Part shown: positions 19,235 through 27,781 of the stretch, piece by piece | Layout of the letters: each line of letters begins with the position of its first letter | Numbering within the stretch: the first letter of the stretch is position 1 | Translations under genes and position numbers: made by a program | The notes under the pieces: generated by a model | What the model was told of the DNA's origin: nothing | The model's input: only the letters and a program-made list of their open reading frames with translations | The model's database searches: none | Virus record (IMG/VR): IMGVR_UViG_3300017917_002038 | Location: 1 to 34,533 of that record | DNA from: a virus | Direction: 5' to 3' (one strand) | DNA: 34,533 nt

Positions 19235-20339
19235 CAGGCACATCGGCCCCTAGATTACGTATGGCATACTTTCCGGCATTAAAATAGATATGCCCAGGAC
19301 GCCCACGACTATCAACAGTTTGTCCTGTTTCTCTCCATACATTTGCACGAGAGGCAATTGAAAAATTTTCTAAATTTAGAGTACCGTCACTATTATAGAC
19401 AGTTTGTTTTAATGCAGGATTGCCCACGTCGTGATATTGATACGCTAATGCTAGCATACCTGCTATCACTTCTTTGCTGTCACCATCTCTTATTGCACCT
19501 TGTTTGATCAGTTCTTGATATTGATTTTGCAAAAAAGTGCCCATGATATTGTCTTGTACATCTGTTGCTGTCAGAAATACATCGTTTGAATCAACACCAT
19601 CTTTTGCTGCCCAACTACCGTCGCTGTTTTTATATCCAAGTTTGGTAAGCAAGTAATCTGAATTTTGATACTTTCCAAGTGCTAGCGGTGATACGTTAAA
19701 CAAAACGTCGCCGCTACCAGTATGATTACTTCCTAACATGATTTGGTTGTTAGTTAAGAATGCTGTACCAGTACCTGTTCCTACCGAATTAGCTACAAAA
19801 ACATTCCCAACAACTACATTTGCTACATTACCTTCAAGCCCACACAGTGTAAAATCTGTTGTACCAATGCTAGTTATAGTATATGTAAATCCAGGAACAA
19901 AATTTCCTGCAGTGATATTTCCGCCAACGGATTTTTTTATAACCATGGTGTTGCTACCAAATGATCCAGTACTGGGTAATTGTATGTTAGCTACCATACC
20001 CAACTGTATGTCACTATGGTCAGAATTAGTGATAGTAATTGTAGCTACATTAGCAAAATAGGTATTTGCATATGATACCACTGTATTTGCATTAATATTG
20101 GCTTTGAATGTTCCAATTTTTGGAACACCAACGTTAACGGTATTGGAATTTATATTACTCTCTAAGTTACTGAGCTGAATCAACAAACACTTTGTTTCAA
20201 ACTTTGTCAAAGTCTCTATATTGGCTTTAAATTTATCTATTGTGAATCCGCGTGGTGCTGAGATACTTTCTAGTGTTTGTCTACCAGCTGGGTTAAGTAC
20301 CACATTAGTTGCTGCATCAATAATTCCTCGATTTGACAT
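19230..20339 (-). CDS. Tail/baseplate protein of unknown role, between gp5 and gp25
   Basis: A 369-aa protein lying between the spike gene and gp25 and coupled to the spike gene by a TAATG overlap. Residues about 50-140 are beta-rich with Asn/Thr/Val strands. Residues 141-195 hold a module (TYTITSIGTTDFTLCGLEGN, then GTGTGTAFL) that also occurs in the gp6-like protein. The C-terminal half has LLTKLGYKNSDGSWAAKDGV, then QNQYQELIKQGAI, KEVIAGMLALAYQYHD and a final YFNAGKYAIRN. From memory this C-terminal arrangement (Gln-rich helix, GAI, EV.AGML, then GKYA) recurs in tail proteins of T4-like marine phages, sometimes next to cell-wall-degrading domains. I cannot point to catalytic residues, so a muramidase or hub role is only a possibility. 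Confidence 0.6.
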   Translation of the reverse strand: MSNRGIIDAATNVVLNPAGRQTLESISAPRGFTIDKFKANIETLTKFETKCLLIQLSNLESNINSNTVNVGVPKIGTFKANINANTVVSYANTYFANVATITITNSDHSDIQLGMVANIQLPSTGSFGSNTMVIKKSVGGNITAGNFVPGFTYTITSIGTTDFTLCGLEGNVANVVVGNVFVANSVGTGTGTAFLTNNQIMLGSNHTGSGDVLFNVSPLALGKYQNSDYLLTKLGYKNSDGSWAAKDGVDSNDVFLTATDVQDNIMGTFLQNQYQELIKQGAIRDGDSKEVIAGMLALAYQYHDVGNPALKQTVYNSDGTLNLENFSIASRANVWRETGQTVDSRGRPGHIYFNAGKYAIRNLGADVPE

Positions 20340-21823
20340 TATTTCTTCCTGGGTGTTTGCGGCATTGGGGGTACAACTTTACCGTTATTTTTTTTAAGTT
20401 TTCCGGTTTGTCTTGTCCACGGTTCGTGTGTAGGAGCGAATGGTGCTAAACTTTCAAACGGAGTTGAAGAAGCTTTCCATAACTTTGCGGCATTATCATA
20501 TGTTACATTGGCTTGCTGATAAAATTCCAATGGTGCATTAGTTAGTGGCGAATCAGGTGTGGAAGTGTTTAAAAATATTTTTCTTCCTTTTAGTACTAGA
20601 TCAGCTGAAGTTTTCCAGCCGCCAGTAACTGACTGCATTAACAAACTGGTACCACTCTTTATCCCAACATTGCCTGCATTAATTGAAGCATTTTTTGTTG
20701 CAGTTAACTGATAACTTTCTGTTTGATTTAAAAAATATTTTTCAGCATACATTTTAATCGTGTTACCGCTGTGAAAATTAATATTTTTATCAGCATGAAA
20801 ATTGATATCTTGCTGTGCTCGTATGCTTACATTACTTCCGCTAAAAATGTTAACGCTCCCGTCTGGGGTTAATTCAATCCAGGTAGTGCCGCGACTGTTA
20901 CTGATATACATTAAATCCTCGGTGTCGTGCATTAGAATCTGGTGACCGGCACTACTTCTTAAGCGAAGTAGTCTACTTTGCCCGTAAATATCGCCATCAT
21001 CCATTACCAATGAATGACCACCTTTCCTATTAGGAAAAGTTTGTACTGCTGCTATTTTTAAAGTTTGATTTTTTAAAAGTTCTTCAAGGTTAGGAAAGTC
21101 TGCTGTGTCTGGAGAAGTTCTACCAGGACTACTCAAGCCAACAACATAACTAGGAGTTTCTCGTTGACTACTACTAGTAATGGTTCCACGTATCGGATCT
21201 TTGTCTAGTCCTTGTTCGATAACAATATTGGCCTGCCACGTGTGTACCACAGTGGGCAAATCATAAAATTTTGGATTAGTTTCAAATATCTTTTTTTCGT
21301 AGACCAATTCTGAGGTAGGAAGATAACTGTTGCTAGAAATTCGCCCGGCGCCAAAATTTGGATCTGGATTAATTTTTGAATTTCCTACAATGTCTCCGTT
21401 TGGTCGAGCCAGCCCGGGAACCATGTGCATGGTTTGCAAATTAGGCACACATGCGAACCAGTAACCTCTAGTGGGATCTCCCATGACAAATGTGATTAGA
21501 ACTAAATTTCCTATGTCAGGCGGAACTGCCCAAAATCCATATGTTTGTTGCGAATAAGAAAAGTTTTTAGTATCGTCAGATCCTGGCAAGCCTAGCGTAC
21601 TACCAAAGAAAGGGCTAGCGTATCTAACAACAAACCACTTGGTAGAGTCGTTTTCATCACCACCAATATCTGGCACCCAGACAGCCAATCGTCCTTGTCT
21701 AGCTGGATCGGCATTGTTTTTGATTACTCCAATAAACGGACCAGATTCTAGTTTAATTCCCGTGGGTTTATAATTACCTGCCCAATCTGGAATTTTGTTT
21801 GTACTTTGTTTATTTGTGGCCAT
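20339..21823 (-). CDS. 5: Baseplate hub spike protein gp5-like (OB fold plus beta-helix)
   Basis: A 494-aa protein. The N-terminal part (about residues 25-135) fits the OB fold of gp5/VgrG spikes: GPFIGVIKNNADPARQGRLA, VWVPDIGG, VRYASPFFG, then YGFWAVPPDIGNLVLITFVM with the characteristic 'P.IGNLV' strand. The C-terminal part (about residues 270-400) fits the gp5/VgrG beta-helix needle, with GHQILMHDTEDLMYISNSRG and a run of short octad-like strands such as INFHADKNINFHSGNTIKMY. T4 gp5 (575 aa) has a lysozyme domain between the two; here the roughly 130 intervening residues show no lysozyme catalytic pattern that I recognise. The protein should form the central membrane-piercing trimer. It overlaps both neighbours by one base (TAATG). 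Confidence 0.85.
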   Translation of the reverse strand: MATNKQSTNKIPDWAGNYKPTGIKLESGPFIGVIKNNADPARQGRLAVWVPDIGGDENDSTKWFVVRYASPFFGSTLGLPGSDDTKNFSYSQQTYGFWAVPPDIGNLVLITFVMGDPTRGYWFACVPNLQTMHMVPGLARPNGDIVGNSKINPDPNFGAGRISSNSYLPTSELVYEKKIFETNPKFYDLPTVVHTWQANIVIEQGLDKDPIRGTITSSSQRETPSYVVGLSSPGRTSPDTADFPNLEELLKNQTLKIAAVQTFPNRKGGHSLVMDDGDIYGQSRLLRLRSSAGHQILMHDTEDLMYISNSRGTTWIELTPDGSVNIFSGSNVSIRAQQDINFHADKNINFHSGNTIKMYAEKYFLNQTESYQLTATKNASINAGNVGIKSGTSLLMQSVTGGWKTSADLVLKGRKIFLNTSTPDSPLTNAPLEFYQQANVTYDNAAKLWKASSTPFESLAPFAPTHEPWTRQTGKLKKNNGKVVPPMPQTPRKK

Positions 21824-24450
21824 TATTGATTAGCTCCGGGGTATACTGGAGTTGGGTTTGCGACATATGGTTCATTTTGATAATTCGTTTGATACAATTT
21901 GCCGCGCCACTCAAACACTCCCCCAGGTCTATTTCCAAAATCTTTTCTTGCTTGCTTAAATGCGTCTTGATATGTCCAGCCTGCTGAATTTTGCGGGGCG
22001 ATATTTTGTTCGTTATTTGCATTAGCCGGAGACCCTAGTAGATTTTGCGCTGGTTGATTCGATGCTGTAACTAACGACTCCGAAGGAACGCTTGCTGATT
22101 GTGCTTGATTCACGCTGTTGGCCAATTTGGGTTTTCCTGATCCTAGAAATTCCGATGTATCTGTTCCACTTGCTGCATACGCCGCTGCTGGTTTATCTGC
22201 GACCGGGGTTTTAGGTTTTGGCAATGCGTCGGGCATCCTTACTAAGTCAAGAATCTGCGTAAATTGTCCTCGATTAAATTCACTCTGTACTGTTAACACT
22301 TTATAAATGCCCGAAAAAGTACCATTTGTACTGCGGCCATTGCGTAAAATTTCTTGCTTGTTTACAATACCCAACGAATCGTCAATGTCTACTGCATTTT
22401 TAAAATTTACCTCTACAAAAATCTGTTGCATATCAAAATAGATTTGCCCGGTGGTAGGATTCATAGGAACCGTCTGAGATCCGCGGGATCCCACCAATTT
22501 AGTAAATTCACTGTACTCTTTGGTACTACCTGGATTGTAGTAAACATCATCCTGTTTTATGAATCCAGGATCTCCCACAATTTGCAATTTGATATTTAAT
22601 GCGTCACCGCGTTGAGCTGTATATATGCTCTTTTTTAAGTCTGCAATTATCTTTTCTTTTGGATTCGTAGCAGTGTTCATGCCAGTACTATCAGCGTTTG
22701 AACCTACATATTCTATAGACACCGGTGGATTTTGTATCTGTACATTACCACTAGTGGCTTGTTCTGTTACAGGAATATCATTCTGATCGTTGGATGCATT
22801 TTGTCCAGATCTGGCTACTTGATTTCTATAAGTTGATATTTGTGTGTAATAGGTATTGTCAAAGTCAATGTCTAATTTAATAATGTCTTGATTTTTACCA
22901 GTGTAAAGGTAGTTATAAGTTCTCACAATAGAATCAGCTACACTCTGCGCAGTTCCTTTGGGAAAATTTGGATGATAAGCATTTATTGCTGTATACGGTA
23001 AAATATTATACAAAACAGTTTTGCTATAGTTGTTTCTAGTAAAATCAAAATCGTTAAGTGCTACTGTTGGAACAATTTTATACCATTTGAGATCTCTTGG
23101 TTTCTGGGTATCATTTGCTCTTTCGTTATTACCGGCGTACTCTGCCTTGGCTTGATTTGTGTCGTTCAATTTAGCTTGGGTATCTAACTGATTTTTGATA
23201 TAATCACTTTTTCCCATAACCATATCAATGACATCAATTATACTTGTTCCTCTGTTTACACTGAATGACTGAGTGATTCTTAACTGCGAATCTTGCTGGC
23301 TGACACCTGCTGCAGGATCAATTAATCTAGCGTCTGAATTTTGAGCTAACTCATCTACTATAGGCGAATTGATAAATTCTTTAGCTACATTAAAAGCAAT
23401 TTTAGTTGGGGGTAGTGTGGACAATTGTAAATCTTTTGATATACTTTCCATGTACACATTATATGCAGCAGTAAAACTTTTAGATTTAAATTCCAACGAA
23501 TTTCGTAATGCACGTCGTCTATTTTCTATTTCTGCAGCAGTTGGAGCTACACCTCCAACGTTTGTTACTTCATCAATATATTTTTTTAAATCGCTTTCTA
23601 ATCGCTCTTCATTTACTTTTACATCGTCAAACAGTTTAGCAATGTCTTCGGCACCACCAAAAAATTCTCCCACAGTTCCTGCTTCAACATTAAATGGCAC
23701 CGGGACTGCTGCTACAGTCATATTAAACGCGGTATGATTGTAAGGAATGGCTCTAATGGCATAAGTTGTACCGCTGCCTGTGGGCCTGATTTTCATTTCT
23801 AGCAATTTGATCGGTATTCTTTTTCTGTCAATCAAATTGTTTGTCTGTTTCATTCTTGATAGTTGTTCGTCTGTGGGACTGGCCAATATGTCAATCTGTA
23901 ACAGATATGGTTGAGACATATAATTGGGGTGCTTGTCTTCGGAAGTTTCGCAGGCACTAAGTAGACGATCTAATAGACTAAGTCCGTACGGTTCAACAAT
24001 ATTAAATGATATATCAATGGCATTTGATGCTTTGGTTTTGGCATTTAATCCCACAACTGTAGTCATTTGTAAATTGTCGATGAAAAAATCAGTTCTGAAA
24101 TCTGGATGTCTAATAGTATCTACCAAAACTGCTGTTTGATCTTCGACTTTTACACTTATTGATTGTCCGCTTTTTGCTGCGTACCCGGCGCCGCTACTCA
24201 CAAGAGAATATTTTGGTTCAAATGTGCTAGGGCTGGCTGCTAAATTATTATAATCTTCTTTGGTAAGAAAAAATAATGTCAATCTGTAAGTGTAACTGGT
24301 ATAATCGTGCAACTTGTTCTTAGGTTGCCCGTATCCTGCTATAAGAGTTGTCTGATAATCTGATTTTTTTCCTGTTACATCTTTACCAATCACGGAGTCA
24401 GATTGATTAGAAGCTGAAGGTTCAGTGTAAAATGATTCGGCTTTAGTCAC
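21823..24450 (-). CDS. Large tail/baseplate hub candidate, GTG start
   Basis: An 875-aa protein directly upstream of the gp5-like spike gene. The frame begins with GTG, not ATG; a GGGAG ribosome site eight bases upstream supports this start. The N-terminal region (YTSYTYRLTLFFLTKEDYNN) and the segments LQMTTVVGLNAKTKASNA and FNIVEPYGLSLLDRLLSA resemble the start of hub proteins of large myoviruses. A middle region follows with KPRDLKWYKIVPTVALNDFD and LGIVNKQEILRNGRSTNGTF. The last 55 residues hold YQDAFKQARKDFGN...VFEWRGKLYQTNYQ, a short C-terminal motif (AF..AR..G...F.W.GK.Y.T) seen at the ends of many phage hub/tail proteins. Position next to gp5 suggests a gp27-like hub partner, about twice the length of T4 gp27 (391 aa). 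No enzyme motif seen. Confidence 0.65.
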   Translation of the reverse strand: MTKAESFYTEPSASNQSDSVIGKDVTGKKSDYQTTLIAGYGQPKNKLHDYTSYTYRLTLFFLTKEDYNNLAASPSTFEPKYSLVSSGAGYAAKSGQSISVKVEDQTAVLVDTIRHPDFRTDFFIDNLQMTTVVGLNAKTKASNAIDISFNIVEPYGLSLLDRLLSACETSEDKHPNYMSQPYLLQIDILASPTDEQLSRMKQTNNLIDRKRIPIKLLEMKIRPTGSGTTYAIRAIPYNHTAFNMTVAAVPVPFNVEAGTVGEFFGGAEDIAKLFDDVKVNEERLESDLKKYIDEVTNVGGVAPTAAEIENRRRALRNSLEFKSKSFTAAYNVYMESISKDLQLSTLPPTKIAFNVAKEFINSPIVDELAQNSDARLIDPAAGVSQQDSQLRITQSFSVNRGTSIIDVIDMVMGKSDYIKNQLDTQAKLNDTNQAKAEYAGNNERANDTQKPRDLKWYKIVPTVALNDFDFTRNNYSKTVLYNILPYTAINAYHPNFPKGTAQSVADSIVRTYNYLYTGKNQDIIKLDIDFDNTYYTQISTYRNQVARSGQNASNDQNDIPVTEQATSGNVQIQNPPVSIEYVGSNADSTGMNTATNPKEKIIADLKKSIYTAQRGDALNIKLQIVGDPGFIKQDDVYYNPGSTKEYSEFTKLVGSRGSQTVPMNPTTGQIYFDMQQIFVEVNFKNAVDIDDSLGIVNKQEILRNGRSTNGTFSGIYKVLTVQSEFNRGQFTQILDLVRMPDALPKPKTPVADKPAAAYAASGTDTSEFLGSGKPKLANSVNQAQSASVPSESLVTASNQPAQNLLGSPANANNEQNIAPQNSAGWTYQDAFKQARKDFGNRPGGVFEWRGKLYQTNYQNEPYVANPTPVYPGANQ

Positions 24451-24453
24451 TAA

Positions 24454-24759
24454 TTACACTCCCAAATCTTGTTTTAGAGTGCTTAATTTTGGTATGTATA
24501 TTCTTGCGCCAGCAACAAAATCCATTAAGGGATCAACCAATACGTTGGGATTTCTCTGTGCAAATACCCACCACAATGCACTAGATCCGTACAGATCGGC
24601 CGCTAATAAGTCTGGTCTGTATTCATATACGCTGTCAATTTCGTATAGCACATCATCGGGCAATTTTGATATTGATCGATTAGTCATAACATCTAGAAAG
24701 ATACCAAATGTTCCAGTTTTGAAATACGGGCTAGCTGACGAATAATTAACTTGTGCCAT
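24454..24759 (-). CDS. 53: Baseplate wedge protein gp53-like (LysM-like)
   Basis: A 101-aa protein with the gp53 core: VYEYRPDLLAADLYGSSALW, WVFAQRNPN, then VDPLMDFVAGARIYIPKLS. The pattern 'YRPDLLA..LYG...LWWVFA..N....DP..DF.AG..I.IP' is the LysM-like fold of phage gp53 and related wedge proteins, in which 'AG..I.IP' is the final strand. It is shorter than T4 gp53 (196 aa), so only the core domain is kept. In the T4 baseplate gp53 clamps adjacent wedges together. The ATG overlaps the upstream stop (TAATG), and the gene is followed three bases later by the GTG of the hub candidate. Confidence 0.88.
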   Translation of the reverse strand: MAQVNYSSASPYFKTGTFGIFLDVMTNRSISKLPDDVLYEIDSVYEYRPDLLAADLYGSSALWWVFAQRNPNVLVDPLMDFVAGARIYIPKLSTLKQDLGV

Positions 24760-25775
24760 TATAAGAATCCTCCACTGAACAAGCTGTCTTTACCCACAAT
24801 TAATCCGCCACGTGCGAATTCCCGATAATCAAAATTCATTGCTTGTGTTCTACTAATAATTGGTTGTAGGGTTAAATTAAATGTACTAGCAGTAGGAACT
24901 CTATTAAATGCAGTATTGATAGTCTGTGTTAAAATTTCGCTGCCTGCATTAGTTCCTCTAACTGAAGGCAAAGTTATAGTTCCCATAGCACCGGTTGTTG
25001 TTCTACTAGTTCTGGTTTCAGTTACTGATTGTGGAGTATTAACTTCCAAGTAGTCTACATCGTTTGGCATAGTATGACTAAAGTTTGTGATTACGCACGG
25101 TACATGCGGTAAATAATGCTGCCCGTACCCGTCAAGGTATACAATAGGTGGTGGACTTCCTTGATATTCTCCGCTAAGTCCGTAAAACATTTTCGTACAA
25201 GCTCTAAAAAAATAAATGCCAGCTAAAAAATATTTTGCTTCGTCTATATTTTGTACAGTAAAGTCGCCACTGATGTTGATAGCCGCGACTGAGCTAGATT
25301 CATAAAAATACTGGGCATAATTAGAGTGAGTCAACGGCACAGATGAATAACTTGCACTATGCGTTACTGAAACTTGGGGCACGTAAGGAAAAATAAAACC
25401 GTCGGTTACTTTTAACGGTGCCAACAAACCTGGAGAATTACCTGTCGCAGACGGATCCCAGTATAATATTTTGCTGTTAGGGTTGATGCTTATTTTTACT
25501 CGCCAGTCGTTACCCGAATCGTCTGTTGTTCCAAATTGTGTATTTGGACTGGTTGTGTTTGATGCGGGCACATTTGCGCCGCCAGCTGATAATTTTGCTT
25601 TTCCTAGTCGAGCATCTTTAGGGTCAATACTTCCGGCAGTGGTCGTTTGGTTGCCGTTATTGGGGCTAAAAATTCCCCCGTTGGCAAACTTTAATGCTTC
25701 TGCATTACTGCGTTCACTTGAGCCTTGATTATATGCTGCATTTTTGGTATATGCCACTTGTTGTACTACTGCCAT
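24759..25775 (-). CDS. Tail-tube cap/baseplate structural protein candidate
   Basis: A 338-aa protein, the first gene of the minus-strand late unit. It is preceded by a strong ribosome site (AGAGGAA) and a late-promoter-like octamer. The first 80 residues are low-complexity Asn/Ser/Gly/Ala. The core contains DGFIFPYVPQVSVTHSASYS, then INISGDFTVQNIDEAKYFLA and a C-terminal glycine-bounded segment (EFARGGLIVGKDSLFSGG). The size is close to T4 gp48 (364 aa) and gp54 (320 aa), the tube-baseplate junction proteins, and the position at the head of the baseplate genes would fit. I cannot distinguish this from another baseplate protein by sequence alone. Confidence 0.55.
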   Translation of the reverse strand: MAVVQQVAYTKNAAYNQGSSERSNAEALKFANGGIFSPNNGNQTTTAGSIDPKDARLGKAKLSAGGANVPASNTTSPNTQFGTTDDSGNDWRVKISINPNSKILYWDPSATGNSPGLLAPLKVTDGFIFPYVPQVSVTHSASYSSVPLTHSNYAQYFYESSSVAAINISGDFTVQNIDEAKYFLAGIYFFRACTKMFYGLSGEYQGSPPPIVYLDGYGQHYLPHVPCVITNFSHTMPNDVDYLEVNTPQSVTETRTSRTTTGAMGTITLPSVRGTNAGSEILTQTINTAFNRVPTASTFNLTLQPIISRTQAMNFDYREFARGGLIVGKDSLFSGGFL

Positions 25776-25798
25776 AAAGATTCCTCTTGCTTTTTTAT

Positions 25799-25806
25799 TA
25801 TTTATT
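25799..25806 (-). promoter_or_regulatory. Late-promoter-like octamer heading the tail gene unit
   Basis: The minus strand reads AATAAATA in the 63-bp divergent gap, 23 bases before the ATG of the first structural gene and upstream of its AGAGGAA ribosome site. That spacing suits a gp55-dependent late promoter with a short leader. It is the best placed of the three octamers and would transcribe the whole tail cluster leftwards. No separate terminator is visible in the gap. Confidence 0.7.
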
Positions 25807-25807
25807 T

Positions 25808-25818
25808 GTTAAATTAAC
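25808..25818. promoter_or_regulatory. Short palindrome between the divergent units
   Basis: GTTAA-A-TTAAC, two 5-base arms round one base, lies immediately beside the late-promoter octamer and 20 bases before the gp55 start. It could be an operator for either unit, but in such AT-rich DNA a palindrome of this size can easily arise by chance. I found no clear sigma70-type promoter for gp55 in this gap. Confidence 0.2.
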
Positions 25819-25838
25819 TACGTATTTTAAGGATTATA

Positions 25839-26723
25839 ATGAAACACAACTATCTAAACAACAGAGACATTCTTAAAGAAATACACAAAAGTAAAATTAC
25901 ATATTGCTCGTTTTTAACGCCCGACGATGCATATTATGATATAATTTTGCCTAGTGTTGATAAGATTAACAAAAAAAACATTGCCGAAGGGCGCAAACTG
26001 CGTGCCGAACGATTGGGAAGAGCTGCATATGATGAAGCGCAGGCTGCTAGTGCAACCAAGTTAAAATTAGATGATTTTGCTGTTAAACCTAGCAAAATTG
26101 CTGCCACGGACATTGTATTTCGAGTTATGACATGGGATCACGTGCCTGTAGATAATTCCAAACCTAAGAAATCCAAAGCACAAATAATTGACGACGAAGT
26201 TGACCCAACAACCGAATACGACGACGGTATTGACATACCCGCAGCAACCAAATATACAAAAGTGAATTTTCCTCCGTTTCAACATTTTAAAATCAACGAA
26301 GACGGGACACCTTATTGTGTAGGGAAAAGCCACTGGAAGGGTGATTTAGAAAAAGGAAGTTTTTGCAAAGATCACGGAACGATGACCAATAAGTTGGCTC
26401 ATATGTTCATGAAACTGTGTGAGCGGTATGCCACTCGCAGTAACTGGAGAGGTTATACGTATAACGACGAAATGCGATCACAGGCACTACTACAACTTTC
26501 GCAGATTGGGTTGCAATTTGATGAAAGCAAGAGTCAAAATCCTTTTGCTTATTACACTGCTGCTATTACCAATAGTTTTACTCGAGTTCTTAATATCGAA
26601 AAGCGTAATCAAAACTTACGAGACGATATTCTTGAAATGAACGGGTTAACACCTAGCTATACTCGACAAGGCATGGGTAGCTGGGGAGGAAATCCTACAA
26701 CGGGCGATTATAACGACGATTGA
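25839..26723 (+). CDS. 55: Late transcription sigma factor gp55, N-terminally extended
   Basis: A 294-aa protein with an AAGGA ribosome site six bases before the ATG. The C-terminal third is the gp55 core: YATRSNWRGYTYNDEMRSQA, then LLQLSQIGLQFDESKSQNPF and AYYTAAITNSFTRVLNIEKR followed by NQNLRDDILEMNG. This is a minimal sigma region 2-like domain that binds host RNA polymerase and reads the late -10 octamer. T4 gp55 is 185 aa; here the extra length is N-terminal, with a Lys/Ala-rich stretch (residues about 45-90) and an acidic one (about 115-140). A segment with two cysteines lies at about residues 160-185 (GTPYCVGKSHWKG, FCKDHG). The gene begins the plus-strand unit and faces the late promoters it should activate. 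Confidence 0.92.
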   Translation: MKHNYLNNRDILKEIHKSKITYCSFLTPDDAYYDIILPSVDKINKKNIAEGRKLRAERLGRAAYDEAQAASATKLKLDDFAVKPSKIAATDIVFRVMTWDHVPVDNSKPKKSKAQIIDDEVDPTTEYDDGIDIPAATKYTKVNFPPFQHFKINEDGTPYCVGKSHWKGDLEKGSFCKDHGTMTNKLAHMFMKLCERYATRSNWRGYTYNDEMRSQALLQLSQIGLQFDESKSQNPFAYYTAAITNSFTRVLNIEKRNQNLRDDILEMNGLTPSYTRQGMGSWGGNPTTGDYNDD

Positions 26724-26725
26724 AC

Positions 26726-26757
26726 TTGACCTTGCTATTAGTTAAAGTGTAAACTAA
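26726..26757 (+). promoter_or_regulatory. Possible promoter and inverted repeat before gp47
   Basis: The 38-bp gap between gp55 and gp47 contains TTGACC (26726-26731) and, 18 bases on, TAAACT (26750-26755), a weak sigma70-like pair. It also holds a 6-bp inverted repeat, TTAGTT (26738-26743) and AACTAA (26752-26757). A transcript from this pair would begin at about the gp47 ATG, and no good ribosome site is present, so the assignment is tentative. The repeat is too AT-rich and short to be a terminator. Confidence 0.2.
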
Positions 26758-26761
26758 CAAG

Positions 26762-27781
26762 ATGTCTAATCTATTTAAAAAAGCAGCAATCTGCACAGAT
26801 ATACATTTTGGATTAAAGAGCAACAGTCAAACACACAACGACGATTGCTTGAATTTTATCAAATGGTTCACTGCTAAGGCCAAGGAGGAGGGGTGTGAAA
26901 CAGCGTTCTTTTTGGGCGACTGGCATAACAATCGTGCTAGTATCAATATTGTCACTCTTAACTATAGCCTCCGGGCACTGGAGCACCTCAATGCCAATTT
27001 TGAGCGTGTTTACTTTATTCCTGGTAATCATGACTTATATTATCGCGACAAACGCGATGTCCAAAGTGTGGAGTGGGCTAGACATTTGCCGAACGTGGTT
27101 ATATGTAACGATTGGTTACACGACGGTGATGTTGTTGTGGCTCCATGGCTAGTAGGTGACGATTACAAGCGTATTCCCAAACTAAACGCTCAATATATGT
27201 TTGGGCATTTTGAACTGCCGCACTTTTACATGAATGCCATGGTGCAAATGCCTGATCACGGTGAAGTCAAAAGAGAAGATTTTGGCGGTATTGGGCATGT
27301 GTTTTCGGGTCATTTTCATAAGCGTCAGAATCACAAAAACATTACCTACATTGGTAACTGCTTCCCGCACAACTACGCAGACAATCACGACGACGAGCGT
27401 GGTATGATGATTTTAGACTGGGGCAAAGAGCCCGAATATCATGCCTGGCCCGATCAGCCTAGGTATCGTGTGTACCAACTCAGTGATGTATTACAAAACA
27501 CAGATGCATTGCTGCATCGGGGTATGCATGTGCGTGTGAATCTTGATGTAGATATTAGTTACGAAGAAGCAACATTCATTAAAGAAACTTTTGTAAATAC
27601 ATATAATCTCAGAGAAATTACACTTATCCCACAAAAAGTTGTTGGTGAAGATATCAACTATGATATTACTGGCAACATTATGTTTGAAAGTGTAGACACT
27701 ATTGTTACCAATCAACTAACAAATATTCAAAGCGAACAATATAATAAAAATTTACTCCTGGATATCTACAGGAATCTCTAA
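26762..27781 (+). CDS. 47: Recombination nuclease subunit gp47 (Mre11/SbcD-like)
   Basis: A 339-aa protein, the same length as T4 gp47. All metallophosphoesterase motifs are present: DIHFG (D13, H15), GDWHNN (D53, H55), PGNHD (N89, H90, D91), then GHFELPH and SGHFHKRQ in the middle third. These residues bind the two Mn ions of Mre11-family nucleases. With gp46 it forms the exonuclease complex that resects double-strand ends for phage recombination and recombination-dependent replication. The stop and the gp46 start overlap as TAATG, so the two subunits are translationally coupled. Confidence 0.95.
   Translation: MSNLFKKAAICTDIHFGLKSNSQTHNDDCLNFIKWFTAKAKEEGCETAFFLGDWHNNRASINIVTLNYSLRALEHLNANFERVYFIPGNHDLYYRDKRDVQSVEWARHLPNVVICNDWLHDGDVVVAPWLVGDDYKRIPKLNAQYMFGHFELPHFYMNAMVQMPDHGEVKREDFGGIGHVFSGHFHKRQNHKNITYIGNCFPHNYADNHDDERGMMILDWGKEPEYHAWPDQPRYRVYQLSDVLQNTDALLHRGMHVRVNLDVDISYEEATFIKETFVNTYNLREITLIPQKVVGEDINYDITGNIMFESVDTIVTNQLTNIQSEQYNKNLLLDIYRNL

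Noticed and set aside
26738-26757. Terminator between gp55 and gp47
   Set aside because: The inverted repeat is only 6 bp, AT-rich, with an 8-base loop and no T-run, so it cannot be supported as a terminator.
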